From NCBI RefSeq assembly GCF_022968825.1, contig NZ_JALHKS010000006.1, positions 62,001 through 126,000 on the forward strand: 64,000 nucleotides of DNA, given 5' to 3'. Shown piece after piece: positions 1 through 8,302 of this stretch. The notes below the pieces were generated by a model. That model did no database searches. It was given only the letters and a program-made list of their open reading frames with translations, and was not told the DNA's origin. Each line of letters starts with the position of its first letter. Position 1 is the first letter of the stretch. The DNA is from Chryseobacterium salipaludis (GTDB lineage Bacteria; Bacteroidota; Bacteroidia; Flavobacteriales; Weeksellaceae). The translations under genes were made by a program, and so were the position numbers.

Positions 1-461
1 TCAATACTGATATTATGGAAGCCGAAATCCTGCGCACGCCGAATGGAATCCACAGCTTCCGCTCCGTTATGCGCACGGTTCATTAATTTCAGGTCAGCGT
101 CATAAAAGCTTTGGGTGCCAAGCGAAAGGCGGTTTGCCGGCGAGGCAGATAGCCGTTTCAGAAAATCATCCGTCAGGTCATCCGGATTGGCCTCCACCGT
201 AATTTCAATATCGTCTGAAAAAGAAAAATAGTCTGCCGTCTCTTCGATCAGCTGGTGCAGTTCCGCTGCCCCGAGCAATGACGGGGTGCCGCCGCCAAAA
301 TAAACAGAGTTCAGCTGCCGGGACTGCAGTTCGCCTTGTCGAAGTTTCAGTTCCTTTTTCAGCGCCGCCAGCATCGGTTCCCGGTCGCGTAGGGACACCG
401 AAAAATGGAAATTGCAGTAACTGCACTTCTGGCGGCAGAAAGGAATGTGGAAATAAATCAT
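1..461 (-). CDS. hemW: HemW-type radical SAM protein, N-terminal part (runs off left edge)
   Basis: This frame encodes the first 153 residues of a HemN/HemW-family radical SAM protein; the 3' end lies beyond base 1. Visible features are the cluster motif Cys9-x3-Cys13-x2-Cys16, GGGTPS at 56-61, TVEANP at 88-93 and RLSLGTQSF at 111-119. No cysteine follows Cys16 at the position where true HemN coproporphyrinogen dehydrogenases carry a fourth one. This favours HemW, a heme chaperone/insertase in the cytoplasm, over an oxygen-independent coproporphyrinogen oxidase. The ATG at 461 starts the protein directly at the MIYFHIPFC motif usual for the family. A TACCTTTG -7 element ends only 7 nt upstream, so the mRNA may be leaderless. 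It follows porP on the same strand after 62 bp. Confidence 0.9.
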   Translation of the reverse strand, partial: MIYFHIPFCRQKCSYCNFHFSVSLRDREPMLAALKKELKLRQGELQSRQLNSVYFGGGTPSLLGAAELHQLIEETADYFSFSDDIEITVEANPDDLTDDFLKRLSASPANRLSLGTQSFYDADLKLMNRAHNGAEAVDSIRRAQDFGFHNISI

Positions 462-468
462 GCGGCAG

Positions 469-476
469 CAAAGGTA
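469..476 (-). promoter_or_regulatory. -7 element (TACCTTTG) for hemW
   Basis: This is a match to the Bacteroidota -7 consensus TAnnTTTG on the minus strand, 7 nt from the hemW ATG. No clear TTTG -33 box is seen at the usual distance. Confidence 0.4.
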
Positions 477-523
477 CTTTCTTTAAAGAAAAATCCCTGC
501 GGTTGCTTTACAATAAATAACAG

Positions 524-1468
524 TTAATAGCGGAAGCCGCGGCTGTTGATAAAGTTTTCGAAGTTATAGCCGATGCTCAGCATAAAGCTGGAGCCCGCCT
601 GCTGCTGAAAATCAGACATGCCAAAGTTGTAGGCCGCCCCGAAGAAAAACTGATTCACTGTCGCTTTAATCACCGGCGACAGCGTAACACTCTGGTTCCC
701 GAACTTGCTGCTGGCCATGCGCAGGCTGGCACCGGCTGCAAAGGTGGCATTTTCACCGGTGGCGGTTCCCATGAGATTCACATCCACCAGTTTGGTAGAG
801 TTGGTATTCAGGTTCACCCATACCGAGGGCGTCAGATAGACATCTTCCCCGAAATAGACATCATAACCGGCGTTCAGCATCACCTTGGTCGGCTCCGGCT
901 CGACGCCGTTGACAATCGGAATATCGTTGCTTAAGGCAATGTCTTTCACAGAAACTCCCCCAAAAAAATTCCGGTAGGTTACCGCCATTCCCATGTCGGC
1001 GTAGAGCAGAAACATCGAATCAGCGCTGAGCAACGGATCATTCGGTTCCGACGGATTGAGCAGTGAAAGGTCAATATTCATATTATAAAAATTGACATTC
1101 GTACCAAAGGAAAACTGGCTTAAGCGCTCCCCGTCATCATCCAATGGAATAAAATAAGAAGCGCCGGCGGTAATTCCGTTTGAAGAAATAGGGCCGTTCT
1201 GATCCCGGAAAAAAGCCAGCCCCGCGCCCACACGGTCGAAGACATTGGCATGCAGCCCCACAGATTGCACATTGGGCGACTGACTGAAATTGGAGAACTG
1301 CTTCTGATAGTTTAAATTAAGTACCACATCGTCTGTCTGGCCATACAGGGCCGGATTGAAAAGGAATTCACCGTTCAGCAGATATTGCTGATAATACGGC
1401 AGCGTTTCCTGCGCCCGGACACTTCCGAAAAAGATGACCATAACGCAAAGCACATATATTTTTCTCAT
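524..1468 (-). CDS. PorP/SprF family type IX secretion membrane protein
   Basis: This 314-residue protein belongs to the PorP/SprF family, outer-membrane beta-strand proteins found with type IX secretion and gliding systems in Bacteroidota. Evidence is a signal peptide ending near RAQ, the family opening QQYLLNGEFLFNPALYG, and alternating amphipathic strands ending in an aromatic residue (GFRY). A longer frame opens at a TTG at 1480, but the ATG at 1468 begins a clean signal peptide and lies 22 nt below a TATCTTTG -7 element (1491-1498), so 1468 was chosen. The gene follows the pseudouridine synthase by about 37 bp. PorP homologues are often coupled to a specific large secreted adhesin; no such partner is next to this copy, so its substrate is unknown. 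Confidence 0.88.
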   Translation of the reverse strand: MRKIYVLCVMVIFFGSVRAQETLPYYQQYLLNGEFLFNPALYGQTDDVVLNLNYQKQFSNFSQSPNVQSVGLHANVFDRVGAGLAFFRDQNGPISSNGITAGASYFIPLDDDGERLSQFSFGTNVNFYNMNIDLSLLNPSEPNDPLLSADSMFLLYADMGMAVTYRNFFGGVSVKDIALSNDIPIVNGVEPEPTKVMLNAGYDVYFGEDVYLTPSVWVNLNTNSTKLVDVNLMGTATGENATFAAGASLRMASSKFGNQSVTLSPVIKATVNQFFFGAAYNFGMSDFQQQAGSSFMLSIGYNFENFINSRGFRY

Positions 1469-1490
1469 TATTGAGCGCAAATTTTTGCTG

Positions 1491-1498
1491 CAAAGATA
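1491..1498 (-). promoter_or_regulatory. -7 element (TATCTTTG) for the PorP/SprF gene
   Basis: This TAnnTTTG match on the minus strand lies in the short gap after the pseudouridine synthase stop and decides for the ATG at 1468. No good -33 box is visible. Confidence 0.45.
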
Positions 1499-1505
1499 AC
1501 GCTTT

Positions 1506-2567
1506 TTAGTCAGATGTACCGTTCATATATTGCTGCCAGCGCCCTAAAGCTTCCTGCATATCAGCCGGCATCGGGCTTTCGAAGTAAAGGTGTTCGCCGC
1601 TTACCGGATGTTCAAAACCCAGCGTATGGGCATGAAGTGCCTGACGTGGCAGGATTTCAAAAACGTTCTTTACAAACTGTTTATACTTCGGCAGGTTCTG
1701 GCCTTTCAGGATCTGGTCGCCTTCGTACCGCTCATCATTAAATAAAGGATGGCCGATGTGCTTGAAATGTGCCCGGATCTGGTGCGTTCGTCCGGTTTCC
1801 AGGCGGCACTCCACCCAGGTCATATATCTGAATCTTTCTTTAACAGTGAAATGAGTAACTGCGTGTTTGCCGGCGCTGCCATCTTCGTACACCGACATTT
1901 GTAACCGGTTTTTCGGGTGGCGGCCAATGTGCCCCGTAATGGTTCCCTCATCTTCAGCCAGATTGCCCCAGACAAACGCCCAGTAGAGCCGCCGGGTTTT
2001 ACGGTCAAAAAACTGCCGGGCCAGATGGCTCAGTGCGTATTCGGATTTGGCGACGACGAGCAAACCGGAGGTATCCTTATCAATCCGGTGCACCAGTCCT
2101 ACCCTGTCCAGGTCCGATTTCTTACCCTGCTTTTCAAAATGGAAGGCCAGTGCATTCACCATGGTGCCGCTCCAGTTTCCATGGCCGGGATGCACCACCA
2201 TGCCGGCAGGCTTATCGACCACCACCACATCATCATCCTCAAAAATAATATGCAACGGAATATCTTCCGGAATGATGACATTCTCCCGCGGCGGGCGGCT
2301 CAGCAACACTGCGATTTCGTCGCCGGGTTTTACGCGGTAATTTTGCTTGACGGGTTTGCCGTTCACCACCACATTGCCGGCGCGGCAGGTCTGCGAAATT
2401 TTATTGCGGGTTGCATTCTGGCGGAAGTGGCACAGGAACTTATCAATGCGCAACGACTCCTGGTTGCGGTCAACCTTCAGCGTGAAATGCTCGTAAAGCC
2501 CTTCGGATTCGTGTTCCTCCGTTCCTTCGTCATTGTCTTCCGGTGCGGTCCAGTCTTCGTTTGCCAT
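1506..2567 (-). CDS. RluA/RluD family pseudouridine synthase
   Basis: This 353-residue RNA pseudouridine synthase converts specific uridines to pseudouridine in RNA; RluD members act on helix 69 of 23S rRNA. An S4 RNA-binding domain covers about residues 38-95. The catalytic domain carries HRIDKDTSG at 160-168, with Asp163 as the expected nucleophile, and GRTHQIRAH further on. The first 30 residues are acidic and not part of either domain. Downstream of the PASTA protein by 23 bp and upstream of porP by about 37 bp, it probably sits in one transcript with the PASTA gene. RluD is the closest description, but the exact target cannot be read from sequence, so no symbol is assigned. Confidence 0.92.
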   Translation of the reverse strand: MANEDWTAPEDNDEGTEEHESEGLYEHFTLKVDRNQESLRIDKFLCHFRQNATRNKISQTCRAGNVVVNGKPVKQNYRVKPGDEIAVLLSRPPRENVIIPEDIPLHIIFEDDDVVVVDKPAGMVVHPGHGNWSGTMVNALAFHFEKQGKKSDLDRVGLVHRIDKDTSGLLVVAKSEYALSHLARQFFDRKTRRLYWAFVWGNLAEDEGTITGHIGRHPKNRLQMSVYEDGSAGKHAVTHFTVKERFRYMTWVECRLETGRTHQIRAHFKHIGHPLFNDERYEGDQILKGQNLPKYKQFVKNVFEILPRQALHAHTLGFEHPVSGEHLYFESPMPADMQEALGRWQQYMNGTSD

Positions 2568-2590
2568 AATGTGGGAAATCAGCGCAGCAG

Positions 2591-3649
2591 TTATTCTACT
2601 ACGACCTTTCTGGGTTTGGATTTTTCGTCCGTTTTTGGTGTAGGTTTAGGCTTTGTGTCCGTCGCCGGTTTGGTTTCCTCTTTCGCTTTTGGCTTCGTTT
2701 CCTGTGCTTTCACAGGTTCATTCCGCGGCGGGGTTTCGGTTCTGGACGGAACTGTTCTCGGCGCTTCCTGTGCCGGAGTTGTTACCTGCGGCTGCGGGGA
2801 CGGGTTATAAGTCGTTGCCTCGTCATAATATACCGGTTCAGGTCCCTGCAGCTGGATGCGGTACATGCTGTTCAGCTGCTCAATTTTATTGCCCATTTCA
2901 GCCGGCGTTTTCTTGGACGCCCAGATATCGATCTGCATTCCCTGGTCACGCACGTCGCCCGGTGCCGGATCCTGATAGTACACGATATCCGACAGGTCAC
3001 TGCCGCCGTCTTCATGCTCGATCAGCCCGACTTCAAAAAGATTCTGCGCAATAATCGCTTTGGCTTCCTGAACGGTGCGGCCTATGAGATTGGGAATGGT
3101 AATATTTCTTCTTGGCCCGGCGCCGATCACCAGGTCAATCGATGTGAAACGCGGCAGCAAGGTGCCCGGCTTCAGCGTGGTTCCGTTGAACATCATCCGA
3201 AGCACGGCATCGCGCTGAATGCTCGGCTCGTAAATAGTATCACCCACCTTTAAACCCACCTGCTCCAGCTGACGGAAAGCCAAGCCTTTATAGCGGTCGA
3301 GGATATCGGGTACGGATACCTGCGCGTAGGTACGCGGATTTACTTTAATTAAAATCGTACGGCCGTCCTTCACACGCGCACCGGGACCGGGAAAAATCTG
3401 CAGCACCTGCAGCGGTCGGTATTTCGGGTCATATTTAAAACTGTCCACTTCATAATCCAAACCGTTTTCATCCAGAATACGGATGGCTTCGTGCACAGAT
3501 TTATTAACGATATTCGGCACCGGGATCTCCTTTCCATGGTTGGTGTGTACCTCGAGCCAGCGAAACGTAAGCCAGATCAGCCCTACGAAGACCACCGCGG
3601 CCGCAAGCAGGTTCACCCAGACTTTCCAGTGAAAGAATGATTTCAGCAT
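2591..3649 (-). CDS. Membrane-anchored PASTA domain protein
   Basis: This 352-residue protein has one N-terminal membrane segment (about residues 10-30), three PASTA repeats (about 42-105, 110-177 and 181-246) and a Pro/Lys/Glu-rich tail from about residue 300 that looks disordered. PASTA domains bind peptidoglycan or muropeptides in kinases and penicillin-binding proteins. Here there is no kinase or transpeptidase domain, so it is a stand-alone envelope protein of unknown role. The frame stays open to 3730, but the ATG at 3649 begins MLKSFF followed directly by the membrane segment. A TATATTTG element at 3675-3682 lies upstream of that ATG. The gene is divergent from yicC and heads the run PASTA-pseudouridine synthase-porP. 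Confidence 0.87.
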   Translation of the reverse strand: MLKSFFHWKVWVNLLAAAVVFVGLIWLTFRWLEVHTNHGKEIPVPNIVNKSVHEAIRILDENGLDYEVDSFKYDPKYRPLQVLQIFPGPGARVKDGRTILIKVNPRTYAQVSVPDILDRYKGLAFRQLEQVGLKVGDTIYEPSIQRDAVLRMMFNGTTLKPGTLLPRFTSIDLVIGAGPRRNITIPNLIGRTVQEAKAIIAQNLFEVGLIEHEDGGSDLSDIVYYQDPAPGDVRDQGMQIDIWASKKTPAEMGNKIEQLNSMYRIQLQGPEPVYYDEATTYNPSPQPQVTTPAQEAPRTVPSRTETPPRNEPVKAQETKPKAKEETKPATDTKPKPTPKTDEKSKPRKVVVE

Positions 3650-3674
3650 AATATACAGGTCTTTAACATAGCTG

Positions 3675-3682
3675 CAAATATA
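3675..3682 (-). promoter_or_regulatory. -7 element (TATATTTG) for the PASTA gene
   Basis: Bacteroidota -7 consensus match 25 nt upstream of the chosen ATG, in the divergent region shared with yicC. Confidence 0.45.
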
Positions 3683-3745
3683 TAAAATTATCTTTTCGCG
3701 CCGGAAACGCAACCACGCAATCGCAGCCACAAAATTTAGAATATT

Positions 3746-3753
3746 TATCTTTG
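3746..3753 (+). promoter_or_regulatory. -7 element (TATCTTTG) for yicC
   Basis: TAnnTTTG match on the plus strand, 17 nt upstream of the yicC ATG; no convincing -33 box. Confidence 0.45.
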
Positions 3754-3770
3754 CCTGCTAAAGTAATTAC

Positions 3771-4628
3771 ATGATTTTATCCATGACCGGCTTCGGCCGC
3801 AGCGAAGGAATTTATGAAGGCCGAAAAATTGTGATCGACCTCAAGTCACTCAACAGCAAATCATTCGACCTGACTGTGAAAACGCCCTCGCGCTACCGGG
3901 AAAAGGAGTATGAATTACGCAAAATCCTGAGCGAACAGCTACAGCGCGGAAAAGTAGATTGCTACATGACGATGGAAAACTCGGAAGAAAACACCGAAAC
4001 CGTCCTGCATCACGACCTGATCCGCCGCTATATTCAGGATCTGAAAACACTGGCTGCCGACGGGCCCGACTTTGAATACCTGAAGATGGCCGTCCGGATG
4101 CCGGATGCCACGGCTGCCCGCGCTGATGACCTTTCGGAGGCAGAATGGAATTTTGTTCTGGAACTTCTACAGGAGGCGATTGCGAGGTTCAAAGAATTCC
4201 GGCAAACCGAAGGCAGCATCCTGCAGCAGGAATTACAGAATAACCTCATGCGAATTTCGCAGCATCTCACCGCTGTGGAACCTTTTGAAAGTGTACGCCT
4301 GGAAAATGTGAAAGAACGCTACAAAAAAACACTCGACGAATTTGAACAGCTGGACGAAACCCGTTTCTACCAGGAAATGGCCTACTACACCGAAAAGCTG
4401 GATATTGCGGAAGAGAAAGTACGCTTAACCCAACACCTGGCCTACTATCAGGAAGTGATGGAACAGGAAACCGGCAACGGTAAAAAGCTTGGGTTCATCG
4501 CGCAGGAAATGGGCCGCGAAATCAACACCCTGGGCTCCAAAGCCAACCATGCAGATATCCAGCGCCTGGTAGTCATGATGAAAGATGACCTGGAAAAAAT
4601 CAAGGAACAAACCCTGAACGTGCTGTAA
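3771..4628 (+). CDS. yicC: YicC family endoribonuclease
   Basis: This 285-residue protein has the YicC/YloC layout: an N-terminal domain opening SMTGFGR and the C-terminal DUF1732 block REINTLGSKANHADIQRL followed by VMMKDDLEKIKEQ. E. coli YicC is reported to be an endoribonuclease involved in RNA turnover; acidic residues of the C-terminal block are retained here. The family usually sits just upstream of gmk, as it does here (gap 36 bp), so the pair is probably co-transcribed from the -7 element at 3746. The start ATG gives the family's usual first residues MILSMTGFG. Confidence 0.93.
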   Translation: MILSMTGFGRSEGIYEGRKIVIDLKSLNSKSFDLTVKTPSRYREKEYELRKILSEQLQRGKVDCYMTMENSEENTETVLHHDLIRRYIQDLKTLAADGPDFEYLKMAVRMPDATAARADDLSEAEWNFVLELLQEAIARFKEFRQTEGSILQQELQNNLMRISQHLTAVEPFESVRLENVKERYKKTLDEFEQLDETRFYQEMAYYTEKLDIAEEKVRLTQHLAYYQEVMEQETGNGKKLGFIAQEMGREINTLGSKANHADIQRLVVMMKDDLEKIKEQTLNVL

Positions 4629-4664
4629 ATTAACACTGCGCACCGACTTTATTTAAAATTAAAA

Positions 4665-5228
4665 ATGAAAAAAGTAATCATATTTTCGGCACCCTCCGGC
4701 AGCGGCAAAACCACTCTCGTTCGGCATTGCCTGGAACAGTTTCCACAACTGGCCTTTTCGGTTTCCTGTACTACCCGCGCACCACGCGGCGCTGAACTGC
4801 ACGGCGTGGATTATCATTTTCTGTCGCCGGCTGAATTCAGAACAAAAATAGACGCCCGGGACTTTGTGGAGTTTGAGGAAGTGTATGCAGATACGTTTTA
4901 CGGCACCCTGAAATCAGAAGTGGAACGAATCTGGAATGAGGATAAAGTGGTTATTTTTGATGTGGATGTACTGGGAGGCATCGCGCTGAAAAAATATTTT
5001 GGCGACCAGGCACTGTCAGTGTTCATCATGCCGCCTTCTGTGGCCGAACTGGAGCTGCGGCTGATTGCCCGCGGCACGGATGACCTGGAAACGATTAAAA
5101 TGCGCGTGGCGAAAGCTACTGAAGAAATATCGCATAAAGATGCTTTTGATGTTATCATCGTGAATGACCAACTGGCTTCCGCACAGGAACAAATTACCAA
5201 ATTGCTCACTTCATTTATCAACTCATGA
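4665..5228 (+). CDS. gmk: Guanylate kinase
   Basis: This 187-residue cytoplasmic enzyme phosphorylates GMP to GDP with ATP. The P-loop APSGSGKTT lies at residues 9-17. The GMP-binding segment SCTTRAPRGAELHGVDYHF and the family motif FVEFEEVYADTFYGT follow. Length is normal for bacterial Gmk. Its last four bases overlap the next gene (ATGA), which implies translational coupling in the yicC-gmk-Rossmann-nadA run. Confidence 0.97.
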   Translation: MKKVIIFSAPSGSGKTTLVRHCLEQFPQLAFSVSCTTRAPRGAELHGVDYHFLSPAEFRTKIDARDFVEFEEVYADTFYGTLKSEVERIWNEDKVVIFDVDVLGGIALKKYFGDQALSVFIMPPSVAELELRLIARGTDDLETIKMRVAKATEEISHKDAFDVIIVNDQLASAQEQITKLLTSFINS

Positions 5229-5941
5229 GAATAGCCATCATCGGGTGCGGCTGGGTCGGAGAAAAACTCGCTGCCTACCTGTCTAAAAAAGGAGTTCACG
5301 TGATTGCCACGACCACGACCCCTGAGAAAATTATTCCGCTTGAAAAAATAGCAGAGGAAGCGCATTTGTTGGATTTTACGGATCATCCGGATTTCAGCGT
5401 GCTGCAGTCCGTGGATGCTGCCATTTTCAGCATGCCTATTTCGGATACGTCCTGGCTGGAAGGCTTTAAATCACTCGATACTGAATTTCCAAAAACGATG
5501 TTGTTCAGTTCCACCGGAATTTACCCACAACAGCCGGGCATTTACACCGAGGAAGATGATGCCAACCTACGTTCAGACATTCTCGCGGCCGAACGCCTGG
5601 TCCGCAGCTCCTATCCCCAAACCAATATTCTGAGGTTTGGCGGACTGATGGGCGGTGACCGGTCGCCGAAGAAATTATTTGCGCGCCGCACGCCAAAAGA
5701 CCTCGGCAAGGCCGCCAATTATATTCATTATGAAGATATTCTGCGTGTGGTGGAACTGCTGCTGAAGTCAGAATTAAAAGGCTGCACCTATAATGTGGTC
5801 GCGCCCGGGCATCCTACGATCGCGGAAATTATGAATGAGCCCCAACCGGCCGAAAACCGCGAACAAAGAATCATTTCTTCTGAAAAACTGATACAGGATT
5901 TTAATTATCATTTTTTGCATCCTAACCCAAAAAACTTTTAA
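5225..5941 (+). CDS. Rossmann-fold NAD(P)-binding epimerase-like protein
   Basis: This 238-residue cytoplasmic protein has an N-terminal dinucleotide-binding motif [15 protein letters not shown] (GxGxxG) at about residues 5-19. A strand-turn FSSTGIYPQ at about 97-105 resembles the catalytic S-x(n)-Y region of extended short-chain dehydrogenases, and a NYIHYEDI motif appears at about 170. It is most like the SDR a5/YeeZ group of NAD(P)-dependent epimerase-like proteins; no substrate is established from sequence. It overlaps gmk by 4 bp and ends 5 bp before nadA. Linkage to nadA suggests but does not prove a role near NAD metabolism. Confidence 0.8.
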   Translation: MRIAIIGCGWVGEKLAAYLSKKGVHVIATTTTPEKIIPLEKIAEEAHLLDFTDHPDFSVLQSVDAAIFSMPISDTSWLEGFKSLDTEFPKTMLFSSTGIYPQQPGIYTEEDDANLRSDILAAERLVRSSYPQTNILRFGGLMGGDRSPKKLFARRTPKDLGKAANYIHYEDILRVVELLLKSELKGCTYNVVAPGHPTIAEIMNEPQPAENREQRIISSEKLIQDFNYHFLHPNPKNF

Positions 5942-5946
5942 CCGAC

Positions 5947-6966
5947 ATGAGTACCGAACAACTGGCTACTGCCAAGGCCAATTTGCCCGTACGCGGCTTT
6001 TTAAATATTGACGATTTAATAATTCCGGAAGGAGAAGCACTGGTGCAGGCGATTCTGGATTTAAAGAAAGAAAAGAACGCCGTAATTCTGGCGCATTATT
6101 ACCAACCGCCGGCCATCCAGGACATTGCTGACTATTTGGGTGACTCGCTGCAGCTTGCACGCGCCGCGAAAGATACCGATGCGGATATGATCGCCTTTTG
6201 TGGCGTCCATTTCATGGCAGAAGCAGCGAAAATCCTGAACCCTGCCAAAAAAGTAGTCCTGCCCGACACCCTGGCCGGCTGCTCACTGGCTGACGGTTGC
6301 AGCGGTGAAGGCCTGCGTGCCATGCGTGCCGAACATCCCGGGGCGCTCATCGCCACCTATATCAACTGTAATGCGGAAACAAAAGCCGAATCCGATATTA
6401 TTGTAACCAGCTCCAACGCGGAAACCATCATCCGTTCTTTGCCGGCGGACAGACCGATTATTTTTGCACCGGATAAAAACCTGGGCCGCTACATGATGAA
6501 AAAAACCGGGCGCGATATGATTTTATGGGATGGCAGCTGCGTTGTTCACGAAGCTTTCTCAATGGAGCGGATCGCCAGACAACTGTCGGAACATCCGCAC
6601 GCCAAACTGATTGCCCATCCGGAAAGCGAAACACCGGTGCTGGATCTGGCGCATTTTGTCGGGTCCACATCTGCCCTGCTGAATTATATGGAACAGGACG
6701 AAGCGCAGGAATTTATTGTCGCCACCGAAGAGGGCATTCTGCATGAGATGCGCAAACGCGCGCCGCACAAAACATTGATTCCGGCGCTGGTTTTTGATGA
6801 AAGCTGCAACTGCTCGGAGTGTTTCTATATGAAACGGAATACGCTGGAAAAGCTGTATCTGTGCATGAAATACGAGCTGCCGGAAATCACCATGGATGAA
6901 GACCTGCGGCTGAAAGCTTTGGAACCGATTGAAAAAATGCTTGAGTTATCGAAAACGATTAAGTAA
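5947..6966 (+). CDS. nadA: Quinolinate synthase NadA
   Basis: This 339-residue [4Fe-4S] enzyme condenses iminoaspartate with dihydroxyacetone phosphate to quinolinate in de novo NAD synthesis. Evidence is [19 protein letters not shown] at about 49-67, [14 protein letters not shown] at about 84-97, and conserved cysteines in [16 protein letters not shown] and CNCSECFYM. The length is in the family range for the longer bacterial form. It is the last gene of the yicC-gmk-Rossmann-nadA cluster (5 bp gap). NadB and NadC are not in this window. A GC-rich hairpin at 6977-6995 follows the stop. Confidence 0.96.
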   Translation: MSTEQLATAKANLPVRGFLNIDDLIIPEGEALVQAILDLKKEKNAVILAHYYQPPAIQDIADYLGDSLQLARAAKDTDADMIAFCGVHFMAEAAKILNPAKKVVLPDTLAGCSLADGCSGEGLRAMRAEHPGALIATYINCNAETKAESDIIVTSSNAETIIRSLPADRPIIFAPDKNLGRYMMKKTGRDMILWDGSCVVHEAFSMERIARQLSEHPHAKLIAHPESETPVLDLAHFVGSTSALLNYMEQDEAQEFIVATEEGILHEMRKRAPHKTLIPALVFDESCNCSECFYMKRNTLEKLYLCMKYELPEITMDEDLRLKALEPIEKMLELSKTIK

Positions 6967-6976
6967 AGGAAACCGG

Positions 6977-6995
6977 GCGCGGCCTTCGGCCGCGC
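6977..6995 (+). terminator. GC-rich hairpin after nadA
   Basis: Perfect 8-bp stem (GCGCGGCC/GGCCGCGC) with a 3-nt loop, starting 10 bp past the nadA stop. No T-tract follows, so it may be a weak terminator or an mRNA-stabilising end. Confidence 0.5.
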
Positions 6996-7356
6996 AAAGT
7001 GTCCTCGCTCGGCTGCGCATTCTATGACAAAAAACAAATAAAAGCGTTAATATTTAATTTGCAAATTTATGGGTATCAATATAGGGCGTCCTATACTCAT
7101 CACCTTCCACTCTTTTATATTCATACCCTGCTTGCGGCAGTAAAACATTTAATCTACAGTCCTCACAAGGACTTAGGAGATTTTTACGTTAATAAACCTC
7201 GAAGAGGTTCGCCGACTCCATTGAAAATTAAACATGATGGAGGCAAAAATTAAAATTTCTTTTGTTCTGACCGTCCACAAACACAATTTAAAAATCCCCG
7301 CTGTTCGAGTGGCGGCAATAATCTTACATCGAAGGCGAATCTTCATTTCCGCCCGA

Positions 7357-7510
7357 AACCCAACGAAGTGGTTCGACGACCAACGGGAGTCAAACCTAAC
7401 GAAGTGGTTCGACGAACGAAGAGAGTCAATTTCGGGGAAACCTAACGAAGTGATTCGACGACCAACGGGAGTCAAACCTAACGAAGTGGTTCGACGACCA
7501 ACGGGAGTCA
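7357..7510. repeat. 36-bp minisatellite, first cluster (4 copies)
   Basis: Copies lie at 7357-7392, 7393-7428, 7439-7474 and 7475-7510, each starting AACCYAACGAAGTG and ending GGGAGTCA or a variant. Copies 1-2 and 3-4 abut directly; a 10-bp interruption separates the pairs. Copy 2 is the most diverged, and copy 3 has GATTCG for GGTTCG. There are no unique spacers, so this is not a CRISPR array. Confidence 0.9.
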
Positions 7511-7844
7511 ATTTATTAAAGAAATTTTGGTTTTTTAGTAAAAACGACGAAGGAGTTTCGCCGATTCTGCTAAAAAATTTAAAAGGATGAGGCAAAAGAT
7601 CCAAGTCTTGAAATCGAAGATATTCCTATAAAAATATTAAAATCGGAGAGTCATTTTTTGGTCCGTTTACTCATTCCTTTTTCATTGTTTATTTGTATTC
7701 GTGATATGCTCCGCAATTGCATCAAGGCAAACTCGCCTTAGCGGGTTCGCTGATTCCTTTAAAAATAAATAAAATGATGAAGCAAAAGGACAAGCGAGAT
7801 ATCTGCAGCATCATCACTTCTTTGCACAAAGGAGGGCAGAACGC

Positions 7845-8003
7845 ATGAAAAAAATATTGAGAACCGCACCCTGCACCTGGCAGCACTCAATCCCTCAGTC
7901 CTCAAACTACCATAATCCCGGACTCAGGAAACGGAGGCGATTAAAAATTTTAAATAAGTATCCGTTTAAAAATTCATCTGTTCGAGTGGCGGCAGTAATG
8001 TAG
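7845..8003 (+). CDS. Small 52-codon open frame in repeat unit 1, coding status doubtful
   Basis: The frame opens with ATG at 7845 and ends with TAG at 8001-8003, giving a basic 52-residue peptide (MKKILRTAPC..., with LRKRRRLK in the middle). The sequence AAAGGAGGG lies 8 nt upstream of the ATG, a strong Shine-Dalgarno match that is unusual for Bacteroidota. A near-identical frame occurs in unit 2. I recognise no family. The two differ at two positions, both nonsynonymous, which is too few to test selection. It may be a real small protein spread with the repeat, or chance. Confidence 0.25.
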   Translation: MKKILRTAPCTWQHSIPQSSNYHNPGLRKRRRLKILNKYPFKNSSVRVAAVM

Positions 8004-8033
8004 CATCGAAGACAAACTTTTATTTCCGCCCGA

Positions 8034-8105
8034 AACCTAACGAAGTGGTTCGACGACCAGCGGGAGTCAAACCCAACGAAGTGGTTCGACGACCAACGGG
8101 AGTCA
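8034..8105. repeat. 36-bp minisatellite, second cluster (2 copies)
   Basis: Copies at 8034-8069 and 8070-8105 abut. They are absent from the matching site in unit 2, where the flanks join precisely (CCCGA to GTTAATG), so copy number changes by whole units. Confidence 0.88.
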
Positions 8106-8302
8106 GTTAATGAATTTTAGGATACGTTTTAAAATTTTAGCCGAGTTTCCAGTCCTTGATCTTTTGGTCCGTTTGCATCAAGGCAAAAGGACATATAGTA
8201 AATTTCTTATCCCGCGCACAGATCCCACAGATATACACGGATCTGCGGTCAACCTCACACAGATAGCGTTCCGCTGGAACGCATTTTCATTGAAAACTTG
8301 AT

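Larger units (their letters stand above)
7670..8302. repeat. Long tandem repeat, unit 1 (633 bp)
   Basis: It begins at CTCATTCC and runs to the same octamer at 8303. It matches unit 2 almost base for base but carries two extra 36-bp minisatellite copies (8034-8105), which accounts for the 72-bp length difference. Near-identity implies a recent duplication or ongoing gene conversion. Confidence 0.85.

Noticed and set aside
1-461. HemN coproporphyrinogen dehydrogenase
   Set aside because: The fourth cysteine of the CX3CX2CXC motif is absent, favouring HemW.
1917-2810. Long plus-strand frame opposite the pseudouridine synthase and PASTA genes
   Set aside because: It is antisense to two well-supported genes, low-complexity in its second half, and matches no family.
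7357-7510. Possible CRISPR array from 36-bp repeats
   Set aside because: Copies abut directly or with one 10-bp gap; there are no unique spacers and no cas genes.
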